DNA of 42,498 nt. It comes from Bacteroidota bacterium (lineage in GTDB: Bacteria; Bacteroidota; Bacteroidia; Bacteroidales; FEN-979). The stretch is from assembly GCA_026391715.1 (NCBI GenBank), contig JAPLDO010000051.1, positions 1 through 42,498 of the forward strand, given 5' to 3'. The position numbers and the translations under genes are program-made. The notes under the pieces are model-generated. The model was not told where the DNA came from, did no database searches, and saw nothing but the letters and a program-made list of their open reading frames with translations. Shown here piece by piece: positions 1-7,882 of the stretch (its first letter is position 1; every line of letters starts with the position of its first letter).

Positions 1-296
1 TGTTTGCAGAAGATGAATATTTGCAAGCCCTTATTGACAGGGACAACAAAATAAGTTTCTTTAAGGAACAATTAGATAACACAAAAGAACAATTAGATAA
101 CACAAAAGAACAATTAGATAACACAAAAGAACAATTAGATATCGAAATCGAATTAAGAAGAAGGAGTTATAAAGCCTTGGACGAAAAAGATAAAATAATA
201 GTTGATTTAGCAAAAACACTCAAAAATAGTGGCATGACAATTTTTGAAATACAACAGAAAACCGGATTATCAATTGAAATAATAGAAAAACTATAA
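1..296 (+). CDS. C-terminal end of an Rpn-family (PD-(D/E)XK) nuclease/transposase-like protein, cut by the window edge
   Basis: The frame is open to the left edge (first full codon at base 3), so only the last 98 or so residues are seen. They hold a coiled coil made of a seven-residue unit, EQLDNTK, repeated three times plus a partial copy, then a charged stretch and a C-terminal tail reading LKNSGMTIFEIQQKTGLSIE. A tail of the form 'LKxxGMxxxxIxxxTGLSxEEIxxL' after a charged helix is typical of the Rpn/PDDEXK_2 recombination-promoting nucleases that are common in Bacteroidota. The catalytic domain would lie outside the window, so activity cannot be judged. The family call is inferred from the tail alone. 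Confidence 0.6.
   Translation, partial: FAEDEYLQALIDRDNKISFFKEQLDNTKEQLDNTKEQLDNTKEQLDIEIELRRRSYKALDEKDKIIVDLAKTLKNSGMTIFEIQQKTGLSIEIIEKL
66..141 (+). repeat. 21-bp tandem repeat coding for a heptad coiled coil
   Basis: The unit GAACAATTAGATAACACAAA plus one A occurs three times (66-86, 87-107, 108-128), followed by a 13-base partial copy. The copies are identical, so this looks like recent slippage. Each copy codes for EQLDNTK and adds one heptad to the coiled coil of the Rpn-like protein. Confidence 0.9.
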
Positions 297-351
297 TTCG
301 ATTCATGGCGTAAACGATTAACAAAACCTCAATGGCGGTAGTTTTTATCTT

Positions 352-1017
352 TTATTTTTCCGGCTTTGCCTTAGCTGCCACAGCCATATAAATTGTTGCA
401 AAGGCAAGACTGATCCACATACCGGCTGGAATTATCCCGACAAACAGACAGATTAAACCGAGCAATCCGACAAAAAATGCCGCGACTGCCATCAGAAAAA
501 TGTTTCCGGTAAAACCAGCGGTCATTTGCCAGCTTTTCCTCACCGCATCAACTGCTTCCATCTTTTCGTCCATCACGAGGTAGGGAACGAAAGCCAGTTT
601 GCAGGCAAAAATGATTCCGGGAACAATCAGAAGCGCTATACCGATTCCGACAATCAAACCAACGAGTAATACCGACAAAAGAACATTTCCGATTTGCTGG
701 AAAGCAAAAAACATATCGGAAGCCTTGAACTGCTCGCCGCGAACAGCCTTCAGGTAAACCCAGTTGGCTCCATAACTAACCGGAGACAATACCACAATTC
801 CGTAAACTATGTTGAAAAATCCGGGAAAAACAATTCCATATATAGCAGAGTCGAAAAAAATTCCGCTTAGTCCCATGGGAATTGAAACGAGAAACTGGAT
901 TAAGAAAATGAGAAGCATTTCAGGAAAACACCTTTTCAGGGTTTCCCATGCATGACCGTAAGACCCGGAAACTGTTGCCTCCGGCATGATTTGCTGATTG
1001 TTTTGTTGATTTTCCAT
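352..1017 (-). CDS. Multi-pass integral membrane protein of unknown function (YciC/DUF975-like layout)
   Basis: This 221-residue protein has a short polar Gln/Asn-rich N-terminus and about five to six hydrophobic segments. Around residues 125-170 it shows a glycine-rich helix, then VPGIIFACKLAFVPYLVMDE and EAVDAVRKSWQMT. The pattern 'PGI..(a)...(v)P.(v).(d/e)......A(v)..S(w)...' recurs in bacterial membrane families such as YciC, DUF975 and the GPDPase membrane domain. No catalytic residues are evident, and no substrate can be assigned. The ATG start gives a sensible soluble head before the first membrane helix. It is separated from the upstream minus-strand gene by the decayed GxxExxY remnant. 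Confidence 0.6.
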   Translation of the reverse strand: MENQQNNQQIMPEATVSGSYGHAWETLKRCFPEMLLIFLIQFLVSIPMGLSGIFFDSAIYGIVFPGFFNIVYGIVVLSPVSYGANWVYLKAVRGEQFKASDMFFAFQQIGNVLLSVLLVGLIVGIGIALLIVPGIIFACKLAFVPYLVMDEKMEAVDAVRKSWQMTAGFTGNIFLMAVAAFFVGLLGLICLFVGIIPAGMWISLAFATIYMAVAAKAKPEK

Positions 1018-1074
1018 TTTTCTTTTGTTTAAATGATAATATTAATGACTATCCGCTTGTGTACCTGATAATTA

Positions 1075-1172
1075 TTTAGCCACTCTGCGGCTCTTTGCGG
1101 TTTCTTTGCGGTAAAAAAAGGTTTAACCGCAGAGAACCGCTGAGTTTTTCCGCAGAGAGCCGCAAAGCTAAA
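1075..1172. repeat. Imperfect inverted repeat of the 'CCGCAGAGAACCGC' type
   Basis: The left arm (CTCTGCGGCTCTTTGCGG and on) and the right arm (ACCGCAGAGAACCGC, CCGCAGAGAGCCGCAAAG) are largely complementary around an AAAAAAAGGTTTA centre. It lies directly 3' of the GxxExxY remnant. Similar 'accgcagagaa' repeats are often found next to GxxExxY genes; that association is from general knowledge. Confidence 0.65.
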
Positions 1173-1175
1173 GAT

Positions 1176-1345
1176 TGTTAACCAATCTTTTAATTCCTTA
1201 ACATGTAAAACATTAAAATTCATCAATAAACCGAATTTACAACCTGATAGTTTCAAATAAGTTAAAACTGGCGCTATATGAATTTCGTTTAACGCCTCAG
1301 CAGACTTTAGTTCGATGATTATGTTTTCATTGCAATTTTTGTCTG
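1176..1345 (-). pseudogene. Decayed C-terminal remnant of a GxxExxY protein
   Basis: One minus-strand frame reads IIIELKSAEALNEIHIAPVL, then TYLKLSGCKFGLLMNFNVLH. This is the well-known C-terminal half of the GxxExxY family (PD-(D/E)XK-like fold, ELKxxxxLxxxHxxQxLTYL(k)LxxxxxGLLINFNV). The N-terminal half with the GxxExxY motif is missing, because the frame runs upstream into the out-of-frame 3' end of the CarboxypepD_reg-like gene. At its own 3' end the frame continues into repeat DNA (FAALCGKTQRF...). I read it as a truncated, non-functional fragment. The exact left and right limits are estimates. Confidence 0.75.
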
Positions 1346-2631
1346 AATAACATTTTATTATCAGCATCCGAAGAAAGGTCGTAAAGATAATAAACCCAGC
1401 CGTTATAAATCCTGATTTTTTCAGGATAGGCATGCTGAAGGCTTAACTGTTTGATCATGACGCCATTGTTCAGATTGATTTCATACACCGTGCAAACGCC
1501 GTTTCGGAGGAATGTCGTGTAAACTTTGTCCGAAGTTTTATCAATCTCAATATCCTGAGTCCATCGTCCGTCATTCACTTTTTCAATTTGCAGCGATAGT
1601 TTGTAGGAGAAATTTCCCGCATGATCATAAAACTCAACCTGCCTTTCAGGATTATTGAAAATGCAGGTATATAACCCAATCTGATACAGCATTGCTTTTA
1701 CCGGACGATACAGAATTTTATGAACATAATTCCATGTAACGAAATCATTTCTCGATTCCGGCGGTCTGGCGCTCATCAGCAGATAAGCGTCGTCACTGTT
1801 TCTACGCTTCATTTTCAGTTTCTCTTCATCCTCCACACGCGAAAGTGTTTGCTGCATCATGGTTTTACGGTTTACGCCAAAATATTCAACGCTTAACCCA
1901 TGCTCAGTGATTTTCCTGAAAAATAGAACTTCACTGGTCGAAGCTACGCAGTTTTTCAGGATGTCTTCGAATTTCTTCAGTTTCACCGGATGAATGAGTT
2001 GAATGCGGTTTCCGGAACGAAAAATCTGAAACCCGGAATCACGGGTTAAAATGTGCAAATTCCCAATGCAATCCCTGAAAATGTTCACAGGTTTAAAGCT
2101 GAACTGCTCCGACAAAGCTACGGTATCGCCTGACAGATTTTTACAGATAAGTTCGGCTTTTGAAATCCTCTGCCGAAAAACGAGTGTCCATACAAGGTTG
2201 CTGTCAATATCAAAATCAAGAACTGCATAGTGATCATCCTTAAAAAAAGGCTCAAGCAGATTTGCTTTTATTTCAACCTCATTGAGTTCAACAGCTTTTC
2301 GACGGAGGTATATGGACAACTGAAATGAAGTTTCATCGAGCAGCGCCAATTTTGATTCAAATCCCACAAAACTCACAGTCAGAGTTGCCGGAATGACGTC
2401 GGTAAAAAAGGAAAAAGCGCCGGTTTTGTCGCTGACCGTACCAATGCTGGTTCCTTCAATAAAAAGGTTAACCCCCGACAATCCCCGTTTCGTTCCTTCT
2501 TCTGTCACCGTTCCGTAATAAAACCGGTGATGCTGTTGCGCCATGGCAGAATCCGTCCACGGAAAAACCACAGCGCAAAAACAACAGATGTAAATGATTT
2601 CTTTCGCCAGCGAGGTTTTTAATCCAATCAT
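1327..2631 (-). CDS. Secreted protein with N-terminal CarboxypepD_reg-like domain
   Basis: This 434-residue protein has a signal peptide ending near AMAQ (about residue 31). Residues 37-118 form a CarboxypepD_reg-like beta-sandwich: YYGTVTEEGTKRGLSGVNLF, GTSIGTVSDKTGAFSF, LTVSFVGFES. Such domains are common at the start of Bacteroidota envelope proteins. The remaining roughly 310 residues look like a beta-rich, possibly propeller-like region with no motif I recognise. It is transcribed away from the LytS-type kinase gene. Oddly, the last four to six codons and the stop lie in the GxxExxY remnant, so the natural C-terminus may have been replaced. Confidence 0.75.
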   Translation of the reverse strand: MIGLKTSLAKEIIYICCFCAVVFPWTDSAMAQQHHRFYYGTVTEEGTKRGLSGVNLFIEGTSIGTVSDKTGAFSFFTDVIPATLTVSFVGFESKLALLDETSFQLSIYLRRKAVELNEVEIKANLLEPFFKDDHYAVLDFDIDSNLVWTLVFRQRISKAELICKNLSGDTVALSEQFSFKPVNIFRDCIGNLHILTRDSGFQIFRSGNRIQLIHPVKLKKFEDILKNCVASTSEVLFFRKITEHGLSVEYFGVNRKTMMQQTLSRVEDEEKLKMKRRNSDDAYLLMSARPPESRNDFVTWNYVHKILYRPVKAMLYQIGLYTCIFNNPERQVEFYDHAGNFSYKLSLQIEKVNDGRWTQDIEIDKTSDKVYTTFLRNGVCTVYEINLNNGVMIKQLSLQHAYPEKIRIYNGWVYYLYDLSSDADNKMLFRQKLQ

Positions 2632-2758
2632 TTATTTCAAAATCTTGTTTTCTAATTCAAATTTAATGAAAAGAATAATCAGTTCCCGAAAAATTGGTCG
2701 GTTGAAATAACCTTATTGCCGGATAAACAGATGAAATCAACGATTTACAGCGATTTCA

Positions 2759-2790
2759 TTTGGAATTAGGTTACATCTGTCGTTAATTTG
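2759..2790 (+). promoter_or_regulatory. Possible Bacteroidota promoter for the LytS/LytTR pair
   Basis: A TTTG at 2759-2762 is followed after 20 bases by TTAATTTG (2783-2790), close to the Bacteroidota -33 TTTG / -7 TAnnTTTG consensus. The LytS-type start codon is 23 bases further on. The second base of the -7 box is off consensus. Confidence 0.4.
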
Positions 2791-2813
2791 TAGGTGAAAT
2801 TCAATCACTTGAG

Positions 2814-3839
2814 ATGAAGACAAAATACAAAATCCTAATCCATATCGCCTTTTGGATTTATATGTTCAACCAGATTCTGTTGACATTTGCCATGATGTCG
2901 GATAAAAATTACGACATGTTTCAGGAGATAACCATATATCCGTTTACCAGTTTTATCACATTTTATTGTTTCTATTTCACTTATGGAATGTTTTTCACCT
3001 GGAAAAACAAGCTTTTTCCTTTTCTTTTATTGATTGCCGTAATTGCTATTCTCATTCCATTGCGTGTTGGTCTTGAATATTTATTCTGGAAATATATCGG
3101 GTACTCTCATCTTAAATCGTTGGATTCGCTAACTATAGATAGCAGTTGGTGGTTTAATTCCATACGCCTTGTAATAATCTATGGAATTTATGCGCTGTTT
3201 ATGCAACTTGCAATAGGATGGTTTGAAAGCAGAAAATTGAAATCGGAATTACTGGTAGAAAAGCAATCGGGCGAACTTGCGCTTTTGCGGTCGCAGGTAA
3301 ACCCGCATTTCCTTTTCAACACTCTTAATAACATCTATTCGCTGGTTTATAAAAAGTCGGACGACGCTCCTGAAGCCGTGATGAAATTGTCGGCAATTAT
3401 GCGCTACATGTTGTATGACGCAACCACCGACAGTGTTTTACTCGAAAAGGAGATTGAGTATTTGAAAAGCTTTATTGAACTTGAAAAACTCAGAATCCGG
3501 CATAACGATTTTGTGGAGATGAATATTTCAGGGAGCGTTGAAGGAAGGATTATCGCTCCGATGCTGCTCATCCCGTTTATTGAAAATGCCTTCAAACACG
3601 GCAGTAAATCAATGGGATCTCCCGGAATATGGATTAATTTACTTGTTGAGACGAATCAGATAAGTTTCGATGTAATTAATTACCTTCGTAAAAATAATAC
3701 TGCAACAAAAGACGCCTCAAATGGGATTGGATTAACCAACGTAATGCGAAGGCTCAATTTGCTTTATCCTGGAAAACACAGGCTTGAAATCAGTGAGGAT
3801 GAAAATATGTATCGTGTAAACCTAATTCTAATTATATGA
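2814..3839 (+). CDS. LytS-type sensor histidine kinase (His_kinase family)
   Basis: This 341-residue membrane kinase has four predicted transmembrane helices in residues 5-135, followed by a short coiled linker. The His_kinase (PF06580) core starts at QVNPHFLFNTLNN, with phospho-acceptor His165. The ATP-binding part shows LLIPFIENAFKHG (N box) and GIGLTNVMRRL (G box). No extracytoplasmic sensor domain is present, so it probably senses through the membrane helices. It overlaps the response-regulator gene by four bases (ATGA), which indicates a translationally coupled two-component pair. The stimulus cannot be inferred. The name follows the family and is not a claim of orthology to Staphylococcus LytS. 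Confidence 0.93.
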   Translation: MKTKYKILIHIAFWIYMFNQILLTFAMMSDKNYDMFQEITIYPFTSFITFYCFYFTYGMFFTWKNKLFPFLLLIAVIAILIPLRVGLEYLFWKYIGYSHLKSLDSLTIDSSWWFNSIRLVIIYGIYALFMQLAIGWFESRKLKSELLVEKQSGELALLRSQVNPHFLFNTLNNIYSLVYKKSDDAPEAVMKLSAIMRYMLYDATTDSVLLEKEIEYLKSFIELEKLRIRHNDFVEMNISGSVEGRIIAPMLLIPFIENAFKHGSKSMGSPGIWINLLVETNQISFDVINYLRKNNTATKDASNGIGLTNVMRRLNLLYPGKHRLEISEDENMYRVNLILII

Positions 3840-4564
3840 AAATAAATTGTATTGCCATTGATGACGAGCCTTTGGCGCTCGAAATCATCAAAGATTATTG
3901 TTCGAAAGTTGCTTTTCTGAACCTTCTTAAAACCTTTGATAATGCCATTGAATCTATTGACTATATCAGGTCAAATAAGGTAGATCTGATTTTCCTCGAT
4001 ATTCAGATGGAAGAACTTACCGGAATCCAGTTGCTTAATGCTCTAAAACATCGTCCTTATGTGATTTTCACAACGGCTTATGAACGCTATGCCATTCAGG
4101 GTTTTGAACTCGATGTAGTTGATTACATGCTGAAACCAATTTCCTTTGAGCGATTTATCAAGGGCGTTAACAAGGTTTTCGATCGCATGCAAACTGATAC
4201 GAGCGGAGCAAAAACCGAAACAGCCAAACCCAAACCTGAAGAAGCCTCCTTTTTCTTCGTGAAAACCGAAACCCGTATGGAACGAATTGAAAATAATGAT
4301 GTTTTGTATGTGGAGGGCATGGGCGATTATTGGCGAATCGTTACTAAAACCCGACGGATTATGACTTTGATGAATGCAAAAAAACTGGAGGAGGTTTTAC
4401 GCGAACCACAGTTCTGCCGGGTTCATAAATCCTATTTTATTGCTCTCGATAAAATCGAATCCATTGAACGAAACCGTATCAAAATCGCCGACCAATATAT
4501 CCCGGTTAGCGAAACTTACCATAAAGTCTTTTTTGACCTTGTAGAACGGAAAAAACTGGCTTGA
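3836..4564 (+). CDS. LytTR-family DNA-binding response regulator
   Basis: This 242-residue protein has a receiver domain at residues 1-120 (acidic pair Asp9/Asp10, phospho-acceptor Asp55 in LIFLDIQM, Lys in MLKPISF), then a linker rich in Lys, Pro and Glu. A LytTR DNA-binding domain (about 140-240) contains VLYVEGMGDYWRIVT, MNAKKLEEVL and FCRVHKSYFIALDKIESIER. The gene overlaps the preceding kinase by four bases, so the two form one operon and presumably one phosphorelay. LytTR regulators usually bind imperfect direct repeats; I did not find a convincing target here. Confidence 0.95.
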   Translation: MKINCIAIDDEPLALEIIKDYCSKVAFLNLLKTFDNAIESIDYIRSNKVDLIFLDIQMEELTGIQLLNALKHRPYVIFTTAYERYAIQGFELDVVDYMLKPISFERFIKGVNKVFDRMQTDTSGAKTETAKPKPEEASFFFVKTETRMERIENNDVLYVEGMGDYWRIVTKTRRIMTLMNAKKLEEVLREPQFCRVHKSYFIALDKIESIERNRIKIADQYIPVSETYHKVFFDLVERKKLA

Positions 4565-4634
4565 TTCAAGCCATTGAAAAGAGGTTGAAGATTTTGCCAC
4601 TGAATAAATTCAGGAAATTGAAAAGGAAATGTAA

Positions 4635-4642
4635 TATCTTTG
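4635..4642 (+). promoter_or_regulatory. Candidate -7 promoter box (TATCTTTG) for tRNA-Gly
   Basis: TATCTTTG matches the Bacteroidota TAnnTTTG consensus and ends 11 bases before the tRNA. A TTG at 4618-4620 is only 14 bases upstream, so the -33 element is uncertain. Confidence 0.45.
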
Positions 4643-4653
4643 TCGGTCAGATT

Positions 4654-4726
4654 GCGGTAGTAGCTCAGATGGTAGAGCATCAGCTTCCCAAGCTGAGGGT
4701 CGTGGGTTCGATCCCCATTTACCGCT
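4654..4726 (+). tRNA. tRNA-Gly (anticodon CCC)
   Basis: The 73-base cloverleaf has a 7-bp acceptor stem (GCGGTAG with TTACCGC, one G-U pair), a D arm with AGCTCAGATGGTAGAGC, an anticodon arm TCAGC-TTCCCAA-GCTGA with anticodon CCC, and a T arm GTGGG-TTCGATC-CCCAT. The CCA end is not encoded. Confidence 0.95.
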
Positions 4727-4756
4727 CAAAGTAAACTGAATTTACTCGCCATTAAC

Positions 4757-4798
4757 AGCCCCGGAAAACGTATGAGAACAGTTGTCCGGGGCTTTTTT
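4757..4798 (+). terminator. Rho-independent terminator after tRNA-Gly
   Basis: The stem AGCCCCGGA pairs with TCCGGGGCT and is followed directly by a run of T (CTTTTTTAT). It lies 30 bases after the tRNA. Confidence 0.85.
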
Positions 4799-4899
4799 AT
4801 TGAAATAATAAATTTGCAACTCATCGCATTATAAAGCAATTACAAACGCGGGTATATTTTCAGATTTTTTTCATGCGTTTGCCCAGGTTTCGTATCCCA

Positions 4900-5829
4900 T
4901 CAAATCGCAAATGTCACCCCCATCGTTATGGAATACACGTAATATGGCAGGTAGTAGGTGAGCTGGTTCCGGTCATGCTGCATGTAATACCTGATGTTAA
5001 GCGAAAGCCATTTCAGGATATTAAAATTCAGGAGCGATTCGACAGTTATGCAAGGATATGGCGTTCGATAATCGGCTGAAATGGAATAAAGCGGAGTACC
5101 CTTAAACGTTGAAGAAAAGGGTTGCTGATACGAAAAAAGCACATTCATATTCACGTTTTTTCCAAACGATGCGATTACACTCAGGTACATTGCAGCGCGG
5201 GGAGCGGCGCGGTTTACAAACCCGGCGCTATCTGGGTCTAATTGATGAATGGCATGGTAAATTTTCTTCATTTCATCTGCATTCCACCAATCAACATAAT
5301 CGGGTGGAAGCAGATCATACCGATCAAACTGATAAAGCATTCCGACGCCGGCAGTTATTTCAACTTTTTTCTTCATGAGAATAGTGGGAACCGCATAAAA
5401 ACCTACCTGCCAGCGATTATAAATGCCGCGGTTTTCATCAAACTGAAACATTACAAAAGGCTGAGCATTAATACGGTTAGTTTTAATCGTGTCGTCAACA
5501 AAGAGATGCCGCCAAAGATTTGCTCTGAAAATTGCATATCCGTTATTGCCGGTTGACCTTTGTTCCAATCCTTTGTAGGTAATCACACCCGATATTTCGT
5601 AAGTATTCCGGCTGTCAACATAAAGCCCTGCGGCTGTTGCCGAGAGATAAAGGTACTGTAACGCATCCTGACTAAAATAAAAACCAAGATAGAGGTTTCC
5701 GGTGAATTGACGCATTTTCAACGTATCGAGTCCCTCTTTGTAGAAAGTAATCACCTGTGAACTTCCTGATATTGAAGACAAAATTAACATCAGCAGAAAT
5801 AAGAGTGGTTTCAGCATTAGCTTGTACAT
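4900..5829 (-). CDS. Predicted outer-membrane beta-barrel protein of unknown function
   Basis: This 309-residue protein has a signal peptide (MYKLMLKPLLFLLMLILSSI, cleavage near GSSQ). The mature part alternates short amphipathic strands rich in Tyr, Phe, Trp and Asn: LYLGFYFSQDALQYLYLS, NRWQVGFYAVPTILMKKKVE and ISADYRTPYPCITVESLLNF. It ends in strands reading LSLNIRYYMQHD and YSITMGVTFAI. A terminal strand with aromatic and hydrophobic alternation is usual for outer-membrane barrels. No named family is recognised. It converges on tRNA-Gly and its terminator, and stands alone. Confidence 0.65.
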   Translation of the reverse strand: MYKLMLKPLLFLLMLILSSISGSSQVITFYKEGLDTLKMRQFTGNLYLGFYFSQDALQYLYLSATAAGLYVDSRNTYEISGVITYKGLEQRSTGNNGYAIFRANLWRHLFVDDTIKTNRINAQPFVMFQFDENRGIYNRWQVGFYAVPTILMKKKVEITAGVGMLYQFDRYDLLPPDYVDWWNADEMKKIYHAIHQLDPDSAGFVNRAAPRAAMYLSVIASFGKNVNMNVLFSYQQPFSSTFKGTPLYSISADYRTPYPCITVESLLNFNILKWLSLNIRYYMQHDRNQLTYYLPYYVYSITMGVTFAI

Positions 5830-6107
5830 TTTTTATTTCTCTGGGTTTATTAGCGTCTCCTATGGGTTTCTAAGTGTAATTTTTATTTCACAGAGTGAAA
5901 CTGAAGTGATACAGCGCGACATGGAGATTTTTTTGACGAGGATAAAATTACCAAAAATAATGAACCGCAAAACTGAAGTAAATAATCAGGTCAACATACA
6001 ATTTTCTCATTTAGCGATCATTTAGCCTCCATCAGGAAAAATCAAGGCTCATATACGCAACTATGAAAAACACCAAAACCCAAAATTATAATCATGAAAA
6101 CAATCGC
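5830..6107. other. Intergenic stretch without a recognised gene
   Basis: The region between the barrel gene and the AAA gene promoter holds only short open frames without motifs, and no strong hairpin. I see nothing more in it than A+T-rich leader sequence. Confidence 0.6.
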
Positions 6108-6137
6108 TTGTTAGGGAACCATTATTCATTATTTTTG
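6108..6137 (+). promoter_or_regulatory. Good Bacteroidota promoter for the AAA/nuclease gene
   Basis: A -33-like CTTG (TTG at 6108-6110) and a -7 TATTTTTG (6130-6137) are separated by 19 bases, which fits the Bacteroidota consensus. The start codon is 16 bases after the box, giving a very short leader. Confidence 0.6.
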
Positions 6138-6153
6138 TAGAAAACAATATCAG

Positions 6154-7722
6154 ATGAAACGTTTTTTTAATGTTACCGGCTTGTGCAATCCGACAGATCA
6201 TTTTATGGTTGACCCTTTGCGGGGTTTGAATAAAACAATATTAGATTTGATTGACAACAAGTATTATTTCACGATACACGCCCCGCGCCAAACCGGCAAA
6301 ACAACCCTGCTGCGGGCATTGATGGACCAAATAAACGCAGATGGCGCCCGGATTTGTCTCTATTTTTCTGTCGAAACAGCCGGTTATCGCAGCATTACCA
6401 TTGATGACGCCAATAAAAATATCAACAGAGCCATTATTGAATCTGCTAAATCGTTTTTACCGGAGGGATATTGGCTTAAACATTTTGAAAGGGCAGGCGA
6501 AATGTCGTTCAAAGATTTTGTGATGCAATGGACAAGGGATTTACCAAAAGCTCTGGTACTATTGATAGACGAAATTGATGCATTGTATGACGATACCCTG
6601 ATTTCTGTCCTTCGCCAGTTGCGCGACGGGTTCCAGCTCCGTCCGGGGGCTTTTCCCTCATCGGTGGCATTGGTCGGTTTGCGCGACGTATGGGAATACA
6701 AAGAAAAGGTAAGGAACAACGACAAATCCATTGGCAGCGGCTCGCCGTTTAATATCAAAGCCGAGTCGTTGACAATCAGCAATTTTTCCAGACTTCAGAT
6801 AGCCGGACTTTTACAACAATATACCGATGAAGGTGGGCAGTCATTTGATGATGAAGTTGTTGATTTGATTTATCTGCTAACCGGCGGTCAGCCCTGGCTG
6901 GTAAATGCATTGGCACGGGAAATAACGGACAAAATTCTGGAAGGAGATACTTCAAAACCTGTTACCGTTGAAATAGTGGAACAGGCAAAAGAAAACCTCA
7001 TCATGCGAAGGGATACCCATCTCGACAGTTTGATTGATAAGTTGATGGACGCCCGGATCCGCCCAATCATAGACGCCGTAATTTCGGGAGCCGATGTGGA
7101 GTACGACAATTTTAACGACAATCTTCAATACGCGGTGGACCTGGGGCTTATCAAAAAATCAGGTTCCGGGATAATGATATCTAACGAAATCTATAAAGAG
7201 ATAATTCCCAGGGTGTTAAACCTGAGTTTTATGGCAAACATAATCCCCAAGGTTTCGCCGCAATGGTTCATAAAACCCGACGGGCGCCTCGACATGGATG
7301 CGCTGCTTCGCGAATTCCAGGATTTTTACCGCGAACATTCCGAAAGCTGGCTCGATAAATTCAGCTTCCATGAAAGCGGCAAACAGTTGCTGCTGATGGC
7401 ATTCCTGCAACGCATCGTGAATGGCGGAGGCTCAATCGCCCGCGAAATGGCAGTAGGCCGCGGACGTACCGACCTGGTTATAGAATTTAATGGCGATCGT
7501 TTCTTGCTGGAACTCAAGATAAAACGCTCGAACACGAATATGGAGAGAACCTACAAACAGCTTTTCCATTATCTCGACCAACTGAACCTGCCGCATGGCT
7601 ACCTTGTCCTTTTTGAACTGAAAAATTCAGACATCCTTTCATGGGAAGAGCGGATCAAATGGACCGAATTTACCTACGAATCGCAAGGGGCTAAAAAACA
7701 GTTTTCCATCGTTGAAATGTAG
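6154..7722 (+). CDS. AAA ATPase with C-terminal PD-(D/E)XK nuclease-like domain
   Basis: This 522-residue protein has an AAA_35-like P-loop domain at the N-terminus: Walker A APRQTGKTT (residues 43-51) and Walker B ALVLLIDEIDAL (DE at 139-140). A middle section (about 270-400) has winged-helix character: MDARIRPIIDAVISG, YAVDLGLIKKSG. The C-terminal part shows a PD-(D/E)XK nuclease signature: GRGRTDLVIEF (Asp440), then FLLELKIKR (Glu453 and Lys455), and later a helix with YKQLFHYLDQL. All three catalytic positions are intact. The gene is alone, with its own promoter and a downstream hairpin. ATPase-nuclease fusions of this kind occur in poorly characterised mobile or defence contexts; a defence role here is only inference. 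Confidence 0.8.
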   Translation: MKRFFNVTGLCNPTDHFMVDPLRGLNKTILDLIDNKYYFTIHAPRQTGKTTLLRALMDQINADGARICLYFSVETAGYRSITIDDANKNINRAIIESAKSFLPEGYWLKHFERAGEMSFKDFVMQWTRDLPKALVLLIDEIDALYDDTLISVLRQLRDGFQLRPGAFPSSVALVGLRDVWEYKEKVRNNDKSIGSGSPFNIKAESLTISNFSRLQIAGLLQQYTDEGGQSFDDEVVDLIYLLTGGQPWLVNALAREITDKILEGDTSKPVTVEIVEQAKENLIMRRDTHLDSLIDKLMDARIRPIIDAVISGADVEYDNFNDNLQYAVDLGLIKKSGSGIMISNEIYKEIIPRVLNLSFMANIIPKVSPQWFIKPDGRLDMDALLREFQDFYREHSESWLDKFSFHESGKQLLLMAFLQRIVNGGGSIAREMAVGRGRTDLVIEFNGDRFLLELKIKRSNTNMERTYKQLFHYLDQLNLPHGYLVLFELKNSDILSWEERIKWTEFTYESQGAKKQFSIVEM

Positions 7723-7813
7723 AGTCTGGTTTTGAGGAAAAATTCCAGGTCGCAAATTCCAAATTCCAAAGGAAAAACGAGAGAGAGTTAATTGTTTAAA
7801 AAGCCATCGTCAA

Positions 7814-7847
7814 AAGAGGCTGTCTCGTATTTTCGAAACAGCCTCTT
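7814..7847. terminator. Hairpin between convergent genes, possible bidirectional terminator
   Basis: AAGAGGCTGT pairs with ACAGCCTCTT around a 14-base loop. It lies between the ends of the AAA gene (plus) and the S9 peptidase gene (minus). The minus-strand side is followed by TTTT; the plus side lacks a T run. Confidence 0.65.
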
Positions 7848-7882
7848 CGTGAAAATGAATAATTGCAATTGAGAATTACAGC

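Noticed and set aside
1029-1433. A complete 134-residue gene
   Set aside because: Only the middle matches GxxExxY; the N-terminal third is out-of-frame sequence of the neighbouring gene and the C-terminal part is repeat DNA.
5822-6025. Small plus-strand open frame of 67 codons
   Set aside because: It has no ribosome-binding or promoter signal of its own and no recognisable domain, and its composition looks like leader DNA. It could be real but I cannot support it.
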